Of a stretch of DNA of 64,000 nt, positions 36,713 through 47,267 are shown piece after piece. The notes under the pieces were generated by a model, which was given only the letters and a program-made list of their open reading frames with translations, was not told where the DNA came from and ran no database searches. Every line of letters begins with the position of its first letter. The first letter of the stretch is position 1. A program made the translations under genes and the position numbers. Source of the DNA: an uncultured Opitutia bacterium. GTDB lineage: Bacteria > Verrucomicrobiota > Verrucomicrobiia > Opitutales > Opitutaceae. Location: positions 18,143 through 82,142 of the forward strand of contig CAIQQB010000032.1 in NCBI GenBank assembly GCA_903873805.1, written 5' to 3'.

Positions 36713-36920
36713 CTTTGGGCCCCGAACGGGGCACCGGATTGCCCCACCGGGCCCGGCGCCCACATTCGCGGGCGGCCGGAGCATCCGACCGGTCGGTTGG
36801 AACGCCGCTCCCCGCCGCGGAAGGAAATTTCCGCTCAACCCGGGCTGCCAATGTGCCGATACGGGGGACAGGTTCTCTATCAGGATGGAGCAGTGACCGC
36901 AACAACTGACCCATCTTTTC

Positions 36921-37367
36921 ATGGCCGCCAACTCTTCACTCCCACGGGGTGTCAACCGTCATCGTCCGTCCCACCATTCCATCGCCGCTCTCACCGCCTG
37001 CGTCCTCACTTCCCTCAGCAATGGCGCCTCCGCGCCCTATTTGACCGTGAGCACACCCGAGCCGATGCGGCAGGCGCCTCCTCCGCCCATCGCCAGTCGA
37101 TCCGCCGAAGCGCTACGACCGGAAGAAATCCCGGACGTCGATGCGGATCTGACCCTCACGATTCTGGCCGGACCACCGGCTCCGGCCGTCGCGCCCGACG
37201 CGGCCGCCGCGAAACCTGCCGCCGTGGCACCCGTCGTCGCGCCCACGCCCAAACTGGACCTCGTGCCGGACATCGTGCCCACGACCCACACGAAACTGGA
37301 GGACATCCTGCCGTTTTTTGTTCCGCCCAGCGCGCCGGTCAGCCGGGCCACCTACGAGCAAAAATGA
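36921..37367 (+). CDS. Exported Pro/Ala-rich protein of unknown function
   Basis: 148 residues. A signal-like segment (about 20-38, SIAALTACVLTSLSNGASA) is followed by a low-complexity region with repeated PAPAVAP-type text and a short end (LEDILPFFVPPSAPVSRATYEQK). The ATGA overlap with the TPR gene that follows supports it as a real, coupled gene. No family is recognised. The 283 bp before it (36638-36920) contain the terminator and no other clear feature. Confidence 0.55.
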   Translation: MAANSSLPRGVNRHRPSHHSIAALTACVLTSLSNGASAPYLTVSTPEPMRQAPPPPIASRSAEALRPEEIPDVDADLTLTILAGPPAPAVAPDAAAAKPAAVAPVVAPTPKLDLVPDIVPTTHTKLEDILPFFVPPSAPVSRATYEQK

Positions 37368-38653
37368 CCCTTTCTCCCTCCCAATCCTGGCTGCTGGTGG
37401 CCGTGCTGGCCGGTTCCCTCCCGGGTCAGGCCGAGCCAGTGCCCAGCGCGCCGCCCGCCAGTCCCGGCGAGGCCGTCGTGGCTGCCCTGACCGACCAGCG
37501 CAACCCGGCTCCGGCCCCGGCCGCCGTCCAGGCACCGGAACCAGCCGCCCCGCCCGCCGCCCCCGATCCGGTCGCCGCCGAACGCGCCAGCCTGCTGCGC
37601 ATCGGAGCGGCCAAGCTGGCGGCCGGGGACGCCGACTCGGCCCGGATCGCCTACCGCCAGGTGGCCGAGGTCTCCGAGGATCCCGCGGTGCTGCCGAACG
37701 CGCTCCTCGGCCTGGCCCGCGCCTACCGGCTGGGCGGGGACAGCTTGAAAGCCGCCGCCACCTACGAGCGCCTGATCAAGGACTTTCCCGAGCACCCGGT
37801 GATTCCCGCCGCCTACCTCGAGCTCGGTCGCGCCCTGCGCGACCTCGGCACCCCCAAGCTCGCCATCGCCGCCTTTTACAACGTCCTCCAGTCGGTCATC
37901 AAGTTCCCCGACGGGGACACTGAGAACTACCGCCGCCTGGCGCTCACAGCCCAGTTTGAGATTGCCGAAACCCATCTCGCGGCCGGGAACTACGAGGAGG
38001 CGGTCCGGTTCTTCAACCGCCTCAACCTTCTCGACCTCGCCGAGGACGACCGCGCCCGCGCCCGCTTTAAATCCGCCCAGGCCCGCCTCCTCTCCGGAGA
38101 CCGGCCCGCGGCGCTGCTCGCCCTGCAGGCGTTCATCACCGAGAGCCCCGACGATCCGAACAGCCCCGAGGCCCGGTTTCTGCTGGCGCGGCTCCTGAGC
38201 GAGCTCAACCGCCGCGAGGATTCGCTCCAGGTCACCCTCGATCTCCTGCACCACGAGCACGACCGCACCGACCATGGGGCGGACGCGCGCTGGCGGACCT
38301 GGCAGCAGCGCACGGGCAACCAGCTCGCCAACGAATTCTATTCGCAGGGCGAATTCGCCAGTGCCCTCCTCGTTTACAAAGCCCTCGCCGCGCTCGGCGA
38401 CCAGCCCGCCTGGCGCCTCCCGGTCCTGTACCAGATCGGACTGTGCGAAGAACGCCTGCTGCAGACCAACGACGCGCTCGACACCTACCGCGAAATCAGC
38501 AGGCTGGCCGGCAATCCTCCGGGTGAGTTCGCTGATTTGGGCCGCATGGCCGCGTGGCGCATCCAGCAACTCAGTTGGTGGACCCATACTCAGGACGATC
38601 TCCACACCCTGCTCACGCCCCCCCGCGCCGCCGTCGCCTCCGCCCATCCATGA
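37364..38653 (+). CDS. Exported TPR-repeat protein (BamD/YbgF-like)
   Basis: 429 residues. The first 22 form a signal peptide (SWLLVAVLAGSLPGQA), and an Ala/Pro linker runs to about 72. Then come at least six TPR-like helix pairs, for example LLGLARAYRLGGDSLKAAATYERLIKDFPEHP (residues about 122-153) and FLLARLLSELNRREDSLQ. Such proteins scaffold periplasmic assemblies. It overlaps its neighbours by ATGA on both sides, making a tightly coupled three-gene set with the genes at 36921 and 38650. Confidence 0.8.
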   Translation: MTLSPSQSWLLVAVLAGSLPGQAEPVPSAPPASPGEAVVAALTDQRNPAPAPAAVQAPEPAAPPAAPDPVAAERASLLRIGAAKLAAGDADSARIAYRQVAEVSEDPAVLPNALLGLARAYRLGGDSLKAAATYERLIKDFPEHPVIPAAYLELGRALRDLGTPKLAIAAFYNVLQSVIKFPDGDTENYRRLALTAQFEIAETHLAAGNYEEAVRFFNRLNLLDLAEDDRARARFKSAQARLLSGDRPAALLALQAFITESPDDPNSPEARFLLARLLSELNRREDSLQVTLDLLHHEHDRTDHGADARWRTWQQRTGNQLANEFYSQGEFASALLVYKALAALGDQPAWRLPVLYQIGLCEERLLQTNDALDTYREISRLAGNPPGEFADLGRMAAWRIQQLSWWTHTQDDLHTLLTPPRAAVASAHP

Positions 38654-39027
38654 GCCTGCCCGAACTGCTCGCCCGCCATCTCGCGCTCTGTGACGAGCTC
38701 CACCAGCTGACCCTCGAGGAAAACCGCTTTCTCCAGCGCGAACAGCGCCCGCCCGACGAGGCCGCCCGCGAGCGCAAACGCGCCCTCGCCGCCCGGCTCG
38801 AGGCCGGACTGGCCGAGCTCCGCGCCCTGCCCCTCCCGCCCGGCACCCACGGGGGCGCCCTGCTCGAACAGGCCCGCGAACGCACGCTCCAGATCCTCCA
38901 TCTGGACCGGGCCAATGAACAGCTGCTCCTCCGTTGCAGTCTGGTACCGGCCCGGCCGGCGGCCCCGCCGCCGCCGCCCTCGCCCGCCAGCGCGGGGCGG
39001 ATCTACGGCCGTTCGGCCCGACCCTGA
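38650..39027 (+). CDS. Small helical protein, FlgN-like export chaperone candidate
   Basis: 125 residues. Almost entirely helical with Leu/Glu/Arg heptads (LCDELHQLTLEENRFLQRE, then RKRALAARLEAGLAELR), followed by a Pro-rich tail. The size and the L-x-x-E-x-x-x-L pattern resemble FlgN, the chaperone of the hook-filament junction proteins. Similarity this short is weak. It overlaps the preceding TPR gene by four bases. The flagellar neighbourhood supports the reading. Confidence 0.45.
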   Translation: MSLPELLARHLALCDELHQLTLEENRFLQREQRPPDEAARERKRALAARLEAGLAELRALPLPPGTHGGALLEQARERTLQILHLDRANEQLLLRCSLVPARPAAPPPPPSPASAGRIYGRSARP

Positions 39028-39087
39028 GCAGAATCGGCGTGCGCCTCGCCCGTTCCCGCCGCACAGTCCGGCCCTTCCCCCGGTCCC

Positions 39088-41123
<2,036 letters not shown>

Positions 41124-41127
<4 letters not shown>

Positions 41128-41468
41128 ATGGCGTTGCGCCGGTAGGCGCCGCCGACGGCCCGGGCGCGGACCGTCGCCTGCCGGACGGCGCCGAGCCGGG
41201 CTTCGATCCGGGCCCGGCCTTCGGCCAGACGGGCCTGCACCCGGGTGAAACGGGCCTGCAACGCCGCGACCCGCCGTGTCAGCTCGCCCGCGGGGTCCGG
41301 CCCGCCCCCCGCGGCCACCTCCGCCAGTCGGCGCACCAGCGCCAGCTCACGCTCCGCCAGGGCGGCCAGCCCCGGCCAGTCGTCCAGAGCGGACAGGCCG
41401 GCCTCCTCGGCCGCGCACGCCTCAAGGCCGGCGAGCAGCCGCCGCATGGTCTGGACCGGGGCGGTCAT
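41124..41468 (-). CDS. FliT-like flagellar protein candidate
   Basis: 114 residues, helical, rich in Ala, Leu, Arg and Glu (LEACAAEEAGLSALDDWPGLAALAERELALVRRL). The position directly after fliS and the size suggest FliT, the FliD export chaperone. The sequence itself is too simple to prove it. It is the last gene of the fliD operon and overlaps the kinase stop tail to tail. Confidence 0.5.
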
Positions 41469-41482
41469 CGCGGGCCGGCGGA

Positions 41483-41887
41483 TCAGGCCACCTTGACGCT
41501 GCCGTTCCGCAGCATCTCGGACCAGGCGTCGCGCAGCGGACGGACGAGTTCCTCGACCTCGGCCACCGCGGCCTCGTCCTTCCGGAGGTTGGCCTCCATC
41601 AGCCGGCGGAGGTGATAGTCGTAGAGGCGTTCCAGATTGGTGGCGACCTCCCCACCCGCCTCATGGTTGAGGCTGGCCTGGAGCTCCCGGATCACGGCCT
41701 GGGCGCGGAGCAGGGCAGTATTTATTCTTTCGATACGCTGGGGGGTCCGCTCGGGCAGGGCGAAGGCGGCCCGGGCCTGGCCCATGAAGCGCAGGGCCCC
41801 GTCGTACATCAGCAGCACCAGCTGCCCGGGACTGGCGGTGAGCACGGACTGCGCCTGGTAGGCGCGGGCGTAGGTCTGGGGCGTCAT
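41483..41887 (-). CDS. fliS: Flagellar export chaperone FliS
   Basis: 134 residues. YARAYQAQSVLTASPGQLVLLMYDGALRFMGQA is the FliS N-terminal signature. INTALLRAQAVIRELQASLNHEAGGEVATNLERLYDYHLRRL completes the four-helix fold. FliS binds the C-terminus of flagellin to prevent polymerisation before export. The gene overlaps the preceding small gene by ATGA and is followed 14 bp later by the fliT-like gene. Its clients are the two flagellins across the operon junction. Confidence 0.93.
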   Translation of the reverse strand: MTPQTYARAYQAQSVLTASPGQLVLLMYDGALRFMGQARAAFALPERTPQRIERINTALLRAQAVIRELQASLNHEAGGEVATNLERLYDYHLRRLMEANLRKDEAAVAEVEELVRPLRDAWSEMLRNGSVKVA

Positions 41888-42174
41888 GGGCGGGTATCCG
41901 GCGTTTCGCTTGGGTCGTTGGAGCTCACGATCAGCTTGGCGAGCTGGTCGATGATCTCGAGGGGCGGATAGTTGAGCGCCACCGCGAGCTTGGCGCCCTG
42001 GGCCACGACCTCGGGTCGCGTGGCGGGCGTCCGGGCCAGTGCGGCCAGCAGCTGGGTGGTCTGGTCGGTCTGGAAGGCGTCCTGCGTGGGGGCAGGGCCG
42101 AAGGGCGAAACGCGCGCGCCGGCCGCCGGAGGCAGCGGGCTCGCGGGGCCGGATTGGGTGGCTGGTGTGATCAT
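41884..42174 (-). CDS. Small protein with FlgM-like C-terminus (candidate anti-sigma-28)
   Basis: 96 residues. The N-terminal 45 are Pro/Ala/Gly/Gln-rich and probably disordered. The C-terminal half (TRPEVVAQGAKLA, then NYPPLEIIDQLAKLIVSS) has the spacing R-x-E-x-V...Y...I-x-x-x-L-I seen in FlgM, which holds sigma-28 until the hook is complete. The match is only a pattern; FlaG, the other small protein often found here, fits worse. ATGA overlap with fliS. Confidence 0.55.
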   Translation of the reverse strand: MITPATQSGPASPLPPAAGARVSPFGPAPTQDAFQTDQTTQLLAALARTPATRPEVVAQGAKLAVALNYPPLEIIDQLAKLIVSSNDPSETPDTRP

Positions 42175-42273
42175 GGCAGTGGCTTGGGTTGCACGGTCAG
42201 CCCTGGATCAGTGGGAAGGGAACGCCGTTGTTGGAGAGGGTGCAATGGGCTATCGGCACACGGGGCGGAAAAC

Positions 42274-42963
42274 TTAGTGGGCCGGGGCCGGGGCCAGGCG
42301 CGGGGGCAGCAGGTCGGTGACCGCCTGGAACGCATAGGCGGCGAAGGTCGACGGGCTTTTCAGCACGGCGCTGGCCGGATCGCCCGGCCCGCGCGCGTTG
42401 CGGTGGCCGAACGCCTCGGCCGCCCGCGTGACCGCGGCGTCCGCCGAGTCAAACAGCTCGTCGGCCGCCCAGAGGATGTCGGTCGCCGGGAGGACGACCA
42501 GCTTGGCGCGGAAGCCGAGCCCGAGCGGCGGATAGGCCGCGCAGTGGGTGAGGTCGAGGAAGATGACGGCTTCGGCCCCGGTTTCCCTGGCAAGGTGTTC
42601 GAGCAGACCGGCGGGCAGGGCGTCGGTCGAGGCCAGGGTTTCGCGCCCGGTCCAGCTGGCGAGCGTGCGCCGGTCGAGGACCACAAACTCGGCCCGGTGG
42701 CTGTGATCGAGCGCCTGCAGCCAGATCGGGTCGTAGGCGGCGGTGAACTCGGGGGTGAGGCGGCCGGTGGCGTCATGGACCGGGAGCACCGCCACGCGGC
42801 GCATCGCCAGCGGCCACTGGGCGGGGCCGTGGACGTTGGTCGGGACGTAGGCCGGCCCGCCGGCGAGCCCCGCCAACGGAAGGCTGGCGCAGCCGGTCAG
42901 CAGGATGGCGAGCGCGCCGCCGGCCAGCAGGAGACGGAAGGTCGGGGCGGGACGGAGGATCAT
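42274..42963 (-). CDS. Lipoprotein of unknown function in the fliD operon
   Basis: 229 residues from ATG 42961-42963, giving a lipobox AILLTGC (Cys about 25). The body starts MRRVAVLPVHDATGRL and alternates strands and helices (FVVLDRRTLASWTG, ETGAEAVIFLDLTHC), in the manner of the CsgG/LpoB/FlgT-middle-domain fold. Such lipoproteins can assist outer-membrane rings or flagellar T-rings, but the assignment is tentative. It begins 16 bp after fliD. The 99 bp after it hold nothing recognisable. Confidence 0.7.
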   Translation of the reverse strand: MILRPAPTFRLLLAGGALAILLTGCASLPLAGLAGGPAYVPTNVHGPAQWPLAMRRVAVLPVHDATGRLTPEFTAAYDPIWLQALDHSHRAEFVVLDRRTLASWTGRETLASTDALPAGLLEHLARETGAEAVIFLDLTHCAAYPPLGLGFRAKLVVLPATDILWAADELFDSADAAVTRAAEAFGHRNARGPGDPASAVLKSPSTFAAYAFQAVTDLLPPRLAPAPAH

Positions 42964-42979
42964 GGGAAGGGCCGCGGGC

Positions 42980-44746
42980 TCAGCCCGTTTTGGTGGTGCT
43001 GCTGCTGTTGTTGTTGCCAAAGGCGTTGGTGAGCACGGTCTGCATCTGGCTGTAGCTGGACTCGGCGTTCTGCATGGCCTGGAACTGGGCCGTCATCTGC
43101 GCCTGCTCGGTCGCCAGCCGGGCCTCGATGGTGGCGATTTGCGCCGTGATGTCGGTGTTGGACTTGGTGAGGGCCGTCTGCTCATTCGCAATCTCCCCCG
43201 GCAGCCCGTTCACGCCGAGATAGCTGTTGAGGATCTTGTTCAGGTTGGCGGCGAAGCCGCTGCCCGTCTTTTGAAAGTAGGCGGAGACCTGGTCCGGCTG
43301 GTTCGTCAGCGCGGCGGTGAGCGCGGTGGAGTCGACGATCGAGAGGTTGTTGCTGCCGCTGGTGAAATCAATCCCGATGTCCTGGAGCCGCGAGAGGGTG
43401 CTGCTCACCCCGGGCACGGCGGCAAAGACCGCGCTCCGCAGCGAACTCGCCAGCGAGAGCACCTCCGGATCGTTGCTCAGCGTGGCGGCGGTGACATTGC
43501 CGTTGGCGCTCGTGATCCGGGTCTCGTTGGTGATGTCGTTCTGGACGGCGTTGTAGCTCGCGATGAAGGCCTGGATGTTGGTCTGCATCGCCGGGGTGTC
43601 CGCCGCGACCGTGACGGTGACGGGCGTGCCCATCGTCGTGGGCGTGACCGTCAGGCCGGTGAGGCCGTGGCTGGCCCCCGTGAGGACGTTGCTCGAGCTG
43701 GTGAGGGTCGGGCCGCCATTGACGGTGTATTTGGCGTTGAGACCGTGGGTGAGGGGCGTGCTGCCGGTGACGCCAAGCGACCCGAGCAGGCCACCCGAAC
43801 TTTCGCTGACCGTCATCCCGAGATCGCCGGTGACAGTGTTGGTGAGCGAAAACTTGCCGGTCAGCGGACTGTAAGCCGCGGTCACCCCGGCGGCCGAGGC
43901 GTTGATGCGGGCGATGACGGCGTTGAGCGAATCGCTGTTGACGTTGTAGGCGATGGTCACGCCGTTGATGGTGAACGAGCCTTTGCCGGTGCCGTCCACC
44001 GCGGTCACCGGATGGCTGAGCCGGGCGGCCGCGAGGGTGGCCGTGGGGCTCATCACCCCGAGGCCCGCGGAGCTCTCGATGGCGCCCGAGCCGTTGTTGT
44101 TGAGCTGGGCGGCGGCGAGAAAGTTGGAGGTGTCGTTGGCCGCGCCGAGCAGGATGGGGGCCGGGCTGGCGAGCTTGATATGATCCGTGCCCGGATCGTA
44201 GGACGCGGTGACCGGCTGGCCGGCGGCGGCGGTGGCGGTGTTGATCTGGGTGAGAAGATCCTGGAGGGAGTCGCTCAGGTTGACCGTGATCGGGACCCCG
44301 TTGATCGTGAAGGTGCCCGCCGTGGGGGCCACCGCGGTGCCCAGGGTGGCCAGGCTGACGCCCGACACATCCGGCGAGGTGGCGAGCGGCGCACCCAGGT
44401 TGGCCGGCCCGGTCAGGCTGGAAGCCGTCGCCAGCTGGGTGACGTTGAAGGTGTAGGTGCCCTGGGGCGTGCCGGCGGCGGCGGTGACCGCCCAGTTGGT
44501 GTCCGAGCTTGTCGCCGTGCGGGCGTTGAATTCGGTCGGCGTGTTCAGCGTCGTGACCGCCGTCTGGAGCGCCGTGAGATCGGACTGGATGGTGGACAGG
44601 GCGCTGTTCTGGGTCTGGTTGGTCGACTGCTCGGTCTGCAGCGCATTCTCCTGGGCCGCCCGGTCGTCGGCCACGATCGTCGTCACGAACGTCTGCCAGT
44701 CAAAGGTGGAGGATCCGGTGAGTCCGGTGACATTAATGCCGGCCAT
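42980..44746 (-). CDS. fliD: Flagellar filament cap protein FliD (HAP2)
   Basis: 588 residues. N-terminal AGINVTGLTGSSTFDWQTFV and coiled D0/D1 heptads are typical. The central FlgE-like/D2-D3 sheets contain repeated GTFTING-type loops (GTFTINGVPITVN, then GSFTINGVTIAYN). The C-terminal coiled coil carries EIANEQTALTKSNTDITAQI. It caps the growing filament and inserts flagellin. First gene of the operon; a FliA-type promoter lies 61 bp upstream at 44807-44833. The central repeats and Ser/Thr content suggest adhesion or glycosylation targets. Confidence 0.94.
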   Translation of the reverse strand: MAGINVTGLTGSSTFDWQTFVTTIVADDRAAQENALQTEQSTNQTQNSALSTIQSDLTALQTAVTTLNTPTEFNARTATSSDTNWAVTAAAGTPQGTYTFNVTQLATASSLTGPANLGAPLATSPDVSGVSLATLGTAVAPTAGTFTINGVPITVNLSDSLQDLLTQINTATAAAGQPVTASYDPGTDHIKLASPAPILLGAANDTSNFLAAAQLNNNGSGAIESSAGLGVMSPTATLAAARLSHPVTAVDGTGKGSFTINGVTIAYNVNSDSLNAVIARINASAAGVTAAYSPLTGKFSLTNTVTGDLGMTVSESSGGLLGSLGVTGSTPLTHGLNAKYTVNGGPTLTSSSNVLTGASHGLTGLTVTPTTMGTPVTVTVAADTPAMQTNIQAFIASYNAVQNDITNETRITSANGNVTAATLSNDPEVLSLASSLRSAVFAAVPGVSSTLSRLQDIGIDFTSGSNNLSIVDSTALTAALTNQPDQVSAYFQKTGSGFAANLNKILNSYLGVNGLPGEIANEQTALTKSNTDITAQIATIEARLATEQAQMTAQFQAMQNAESSYSQMQTVLTNAFGNNNSSSTTKTG

Positions 44747-44806
44747 GAGAAAGGAAAACGGTGGTGAGGGGAAAATCGGCCGGAAAAGCGGCCGGGCTTC
44801 GGGTTG

Positions 44807-44833
44807 AGATCGGCACCCGGCGGCGATCCTTTA
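44807..44833 (-). promoter_or_regulatory. FliA (sigma-28) promoter for the fliD operon
   Basis: On the minus strand, TAAA (44833-44830), exactly 15 bases, then GCCGATCT (44814-44807). The E. coli FliA consensus is TAAA-N15-GCCGATAA, so six of eight -10 bases and the whole -35 core match. It lies in the divergent fliD/flagellin intergenic region. Confidence 0.75.
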
Positions 44834-44903
44834 GGGGAATCCGGCCCCGCCGGGCGGTTCCGCCCCCGCCGGCGAAAAATCCAGACAAATGTTGAAAATT
44901 GAT

Positions 44904-44930
44904 TAAAGCCGGCCCGGCGGCGGACCGTAA
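44904..44930 (+). promoter_or_regulatory. Probable sigma-28-type promoter of the first flagellin gene
   Basis: TAAA at 44904-44907, then GACCGTAA at 44923-44930 after 15 bases. The CCG is one base further from TAAA than the consensus. It is weaker than the fliD site but at a sensible place: about 98 bases before the flagellin start, in the only AT-rich patch. Confidence 0.45.
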
Positions 44931-45028
44931 TTGCTCGCAACTGCGGTTCAACCCGCAGCCGGATCGGCCCGGATCCCACTCCGGCCCGTCGCCCTACGGA
45001 AAGGGCATCAAAATCAAGGAAGATCACC

Positions 45029-45850
45029 ATGTCAGTCGTCATCAACACCAACTACGCGGCCACCGTTGCTTCCAACAACCTGGCTCACGCCAATGCCATG
45101 CTGCAGAACAGCCTCGACCGGCTGTCCAGCGGCTCGAAAATCGTCAATCCGTCGGATGATGCCGGCGGTCTCGCCGTGTCCATGAAACTGTCCGCGGAAG
45201 CTTCCCGGGACGGCGCCGTGGCCACCAACATCGGCAACGCCACTTCGTTCCTGCAGACCCAGGACGGGGCGCTCAAGGTCGCCGGAGACATCCTCAGCCG
45301 CATGGGCGAGCTCAAGACGCTCTACGGCGATGTCACCAAGAGCAGCGGCGACCAGGCCAACTACAACACGGAGTTCACCGCGCTGCAGGCCGAGCTCACC
45401 TCGATCACCGGGGAGCTGTTCAACGGCAAGTCGCTCTTCAGCTCCACCGGGCTGTCGGTGGCCGTGACCTCGGACGGCTCGACCAGCTCGGCCGTGTCCA
45501 TCGCCGCCAGCGACCTGGCCTCGACCAGCACCGGGATCGGCACCGTGACCGCCACCACCGGGAGCACCTCCCTCGGGGTCGTCACCCTGCAGAACATCAC
45601 CGACGCCATCGCCAACGTCGCGTCGATGCGCGCCAGCAATGGTGCCGAGCAGAGCCGCCTGAGCTTCGCGAGCAGCCTGCTCACGACCAACCAGACGAAC
45701 CTGCAGGCCGCCAACAGCCGCATCACCGATGTGGATGTCGCCGCGGAATCCACGCAGCTCGCCCGCTGGAACACCCTGGTTCAGGCCGGCACCTCGATGC
45801 TCGCCCAGGCCAACCAGAGCTCGCAGAGCGTGCTCAAGCTCCTGCAGTAA
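45029..45850 (+). CDS. fliC: Flagellin 1
   Basis: 273 residues. D0/D1 N-terminus VVINTNYAATVASNNLAHAN and LDRLSSGSKIVNPSDDAGGL; C-terminus NSRITDVDVAAESTQLARWN and QANQSSQSVLKLLQ. The short exposed middle (about 125-185) is rich in Ser/Thr (TSDGSTSSAVSIAAS, TATTGSTS), suitable for O-glycosylation. A strong ribosome-binding site (AAGGAAG) precedes the ATG. It differs from flagellin 2 mainly in this middle region. No signal peptide, as expected for type III export. Confidence 0.97.
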   Translation: MSVVINTNYAATVASNNLAHANAMLQNSLDRLSSGSKIVNPSDDAGGLAVSMKLSAEASRDGAVATNIGNATSFLQTQDGALKVAGDILSRMGELKTLYGDVTKSSGDQANYNTEFTALQAELTSITGELFNGKSLFSSTGLSVAVTSDGSTSSAVSIAASDLASTSTGIGTVTATTGSTSLGVVTLQNITDAIANVASMRASNGAEQSRLSFASSLLTTNQTNLQAANSRITDVDVAAESTQLARWNTLVQAGTSMLAQANQSSQSVLKLLQ

Positions 45851-45875
45851 TCCGGACTGCGCTCCGGCCCGGCCG

Positions 45876-45908
45876 GAGGGCGCCGCCCCAGAACCTGGCG
45901 GCGCCCTC
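45876..45908 (+). terminator. Hairpin between the two flagellin genes
   Basis: Perfect 12-bp stem GAGGGCGCCGCC/GGCGGCGCCCTC with a nine-base loop, 25 bp after the first flagellin stop. No T-run follows, so it may attenuate or stabilise the mRNA rather than terminate it. Confidence 0.6.
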
Positions 45909-46000
45909 CCCTGCCCTCACATTCTGATGCACTGAAGTCCCATGGATTCAGTTCTCGCCCTTGAAACTACCATGACAGCTCGCCCGGCAGGGTAACGCTT

Positions 46001-46046
46001 TGGGGCTTCCGCCCCACACGGGTTGATCCGGACCGTTCCCCGGATC
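46001..46046 (+). promoter_or_regulatory. Two small hairpins in the flagellin 2 leader
   Basis: TGGGGC-ttcc-GCCCCA (46001-46016) and GATCCGG-N8-CCGGATC (46025-46046) lie before the second flagellin. They could be leader structure or a repeat remnant. No convincing FliA promoter was found here. Confidence 0.4.
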
Positions 46047-46090
46047 CGTCGCGATGACGGACATCGCACTCATCAAGGAAAGATACTACC

Positions 46091-46915
46091 ATGTCAGTCG
46101 TAATCAACACCAACTACGCGGCGACGGTTGCCTCCAACAACCTCGCGCACGCCAATGCCATGCTGCAGAATAGCCTCGACCGGCTGTCCAGCGGCTCGAA
46201 GATCGTCAATCCGTCGGATGATGCCGGCGGGCTCGCGGTGTCGATGAAGTTGTCAGCTGCGGCCACCCGTTCGGCCGCCACTGCCACCAACATCGGCAAC
46301 GCGACCTCGTTCCTGCAGACTCAGGACGGTGCGCTCAAGGTGGCCGGGGACATCCTCAGCCGCATGAGCGAACTCAAGACGCTCTATGGCGACGTCACCA
46401 AGAGCAGCGGCGACCAGGCCAACTACAACACGGAGTTCACCGCGTTGCAGGCTGAACTCACCTCGATCAGTTCCGAGACGTTCAACGGCAAGGCGCTGTT
46501 CGGCACCGGTTCCCTCTCGGTCTCCGTGACCCAGGATGGTTCCACGAGTTCGGCCGTCAGCCTCTCGGCTGCCGACCTGACCTCGACCGCCTCCGGTGGC
46601 GTCGGCGTCGTCACTGCGGCCACGGGCAGCACCGCTCTCGGTGCCGTCTCGCTGACCAACATCACGGATGCGCTGGCCACCGTTGCGACCCTGCGCGCCG
46701 CCAACGGCGCCGAGCAGAGCCGCCTCAGCTTCGCGAGCAGCCTGCTCACGACCAATGAGGCGAACCTGCAGGCCGCCAACAGCCGCATCACCGATGTGGA
46801 TGTCGCTGCGGAATCCACGCAGCTCGCCCGCTGGAACACCCTGGTCCAGGCCGGCACGTCAATGCTCGCGCAAGCCAACAGCTCTGCGCAGTCGGTACTG
46901 AAGCTCCTTCAGTAA
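46091..46915 (+). CDS. fliC: Flagellin 2
   Basis: 274 residues. Its conserved ends are nearly the same as in flagellin 1 (identical first 53 residues and the same SRITDVDVAAESTQLARWNT near the C-terminus). The centre differs (SAAATRSAATATNIG, SVTQDGSTSSAVSLS). The leader ATCAAGGAAAGAT resembles that of flagellin 1, which suggests a recent tandem duplication with a retained ribosome-binding region. It may form a different filament segment or respond differently to glycosylation. Confidence 0.97.
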   Translation: MSVVINTNYAATVASNNLAHANAMLQNSLDRLSSGSKIVNPSDDAGGLAVSMKLSAAATRSAATATNIGNATSFLQTQDGALKVAGDILSRMSELKTLYGDVTKSSGDQANYNTEFTALQAELTSISSETFNGKALFGTGSLSVSVTQDGSTSSAVSLSAADLTSTASGGVGVVTAATGSTALGAVSLTNITDALATVATLRAANGAEQSRLSFASSLLTTNEANLQAANSRITDVDVAAESTQLARWNTLVQAGTSMLAQANSSAQSVLKLLQ

Positions 46916-46950
46916 TACCGCCCGTTGATGACATCCTGAAAGGGTCCTGG

Positions 46951-46990
46951 AACCCCGTTCGCCGCAAGGCGGGCGGGGTTTCTGTCTTTC
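46951..46990 (+). terminator. Terminator after flagellin 2
   Basis: AACCCCGTTCGCC/GGCGGGCGGGGTT stem (two G-T wobbles) with a GCAA tetraloop, followed by TCTGTCTTT. Classic intrinsic terminator. Confidence 0.85.
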
Positions 46991-47267
46991 CCCCCGCCCG
47001 CACCCCGCCCGTCGGAGGCGGGGGGAATATTTTTCCCCGACCCGCGCCGACCCCGGCCCAAAGGTATTATTTGTCCCGCTTGGCTCGTTTAAATTGTTTC
47101 TATCGTTTTTGCATCAATCAGTTGCATGTGGTCTGCCGGCGGCGGCACGGAATCTGCGATCCAGCGTGCCTGCATGTCAACCGACGTCCCACGCTCCCGG
47201 CCGGCTCCGCCCCCTCCCCGGCCGGCGTCGGCCCCGGGCCCCGGGCCCGCCCTGCCGCCTCCTCCCC

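Noticed and set aside
36726..36745. Sigma-54 promoter candidate GGGGCACCGGATTGCC before the gene at 36921
   Set aside because: The GG-N10-GC spacing can be made to fit only with mismatches in the -24 box, and shifting to match TGGCAC breaks the spacing.
41884..42174. FlaG for the small gene before fliS
   Set aside because: FlaG proteins have a conserved beta-strand C-terminus that I do not see; the FlgM-like spacing fits better, though weakly.
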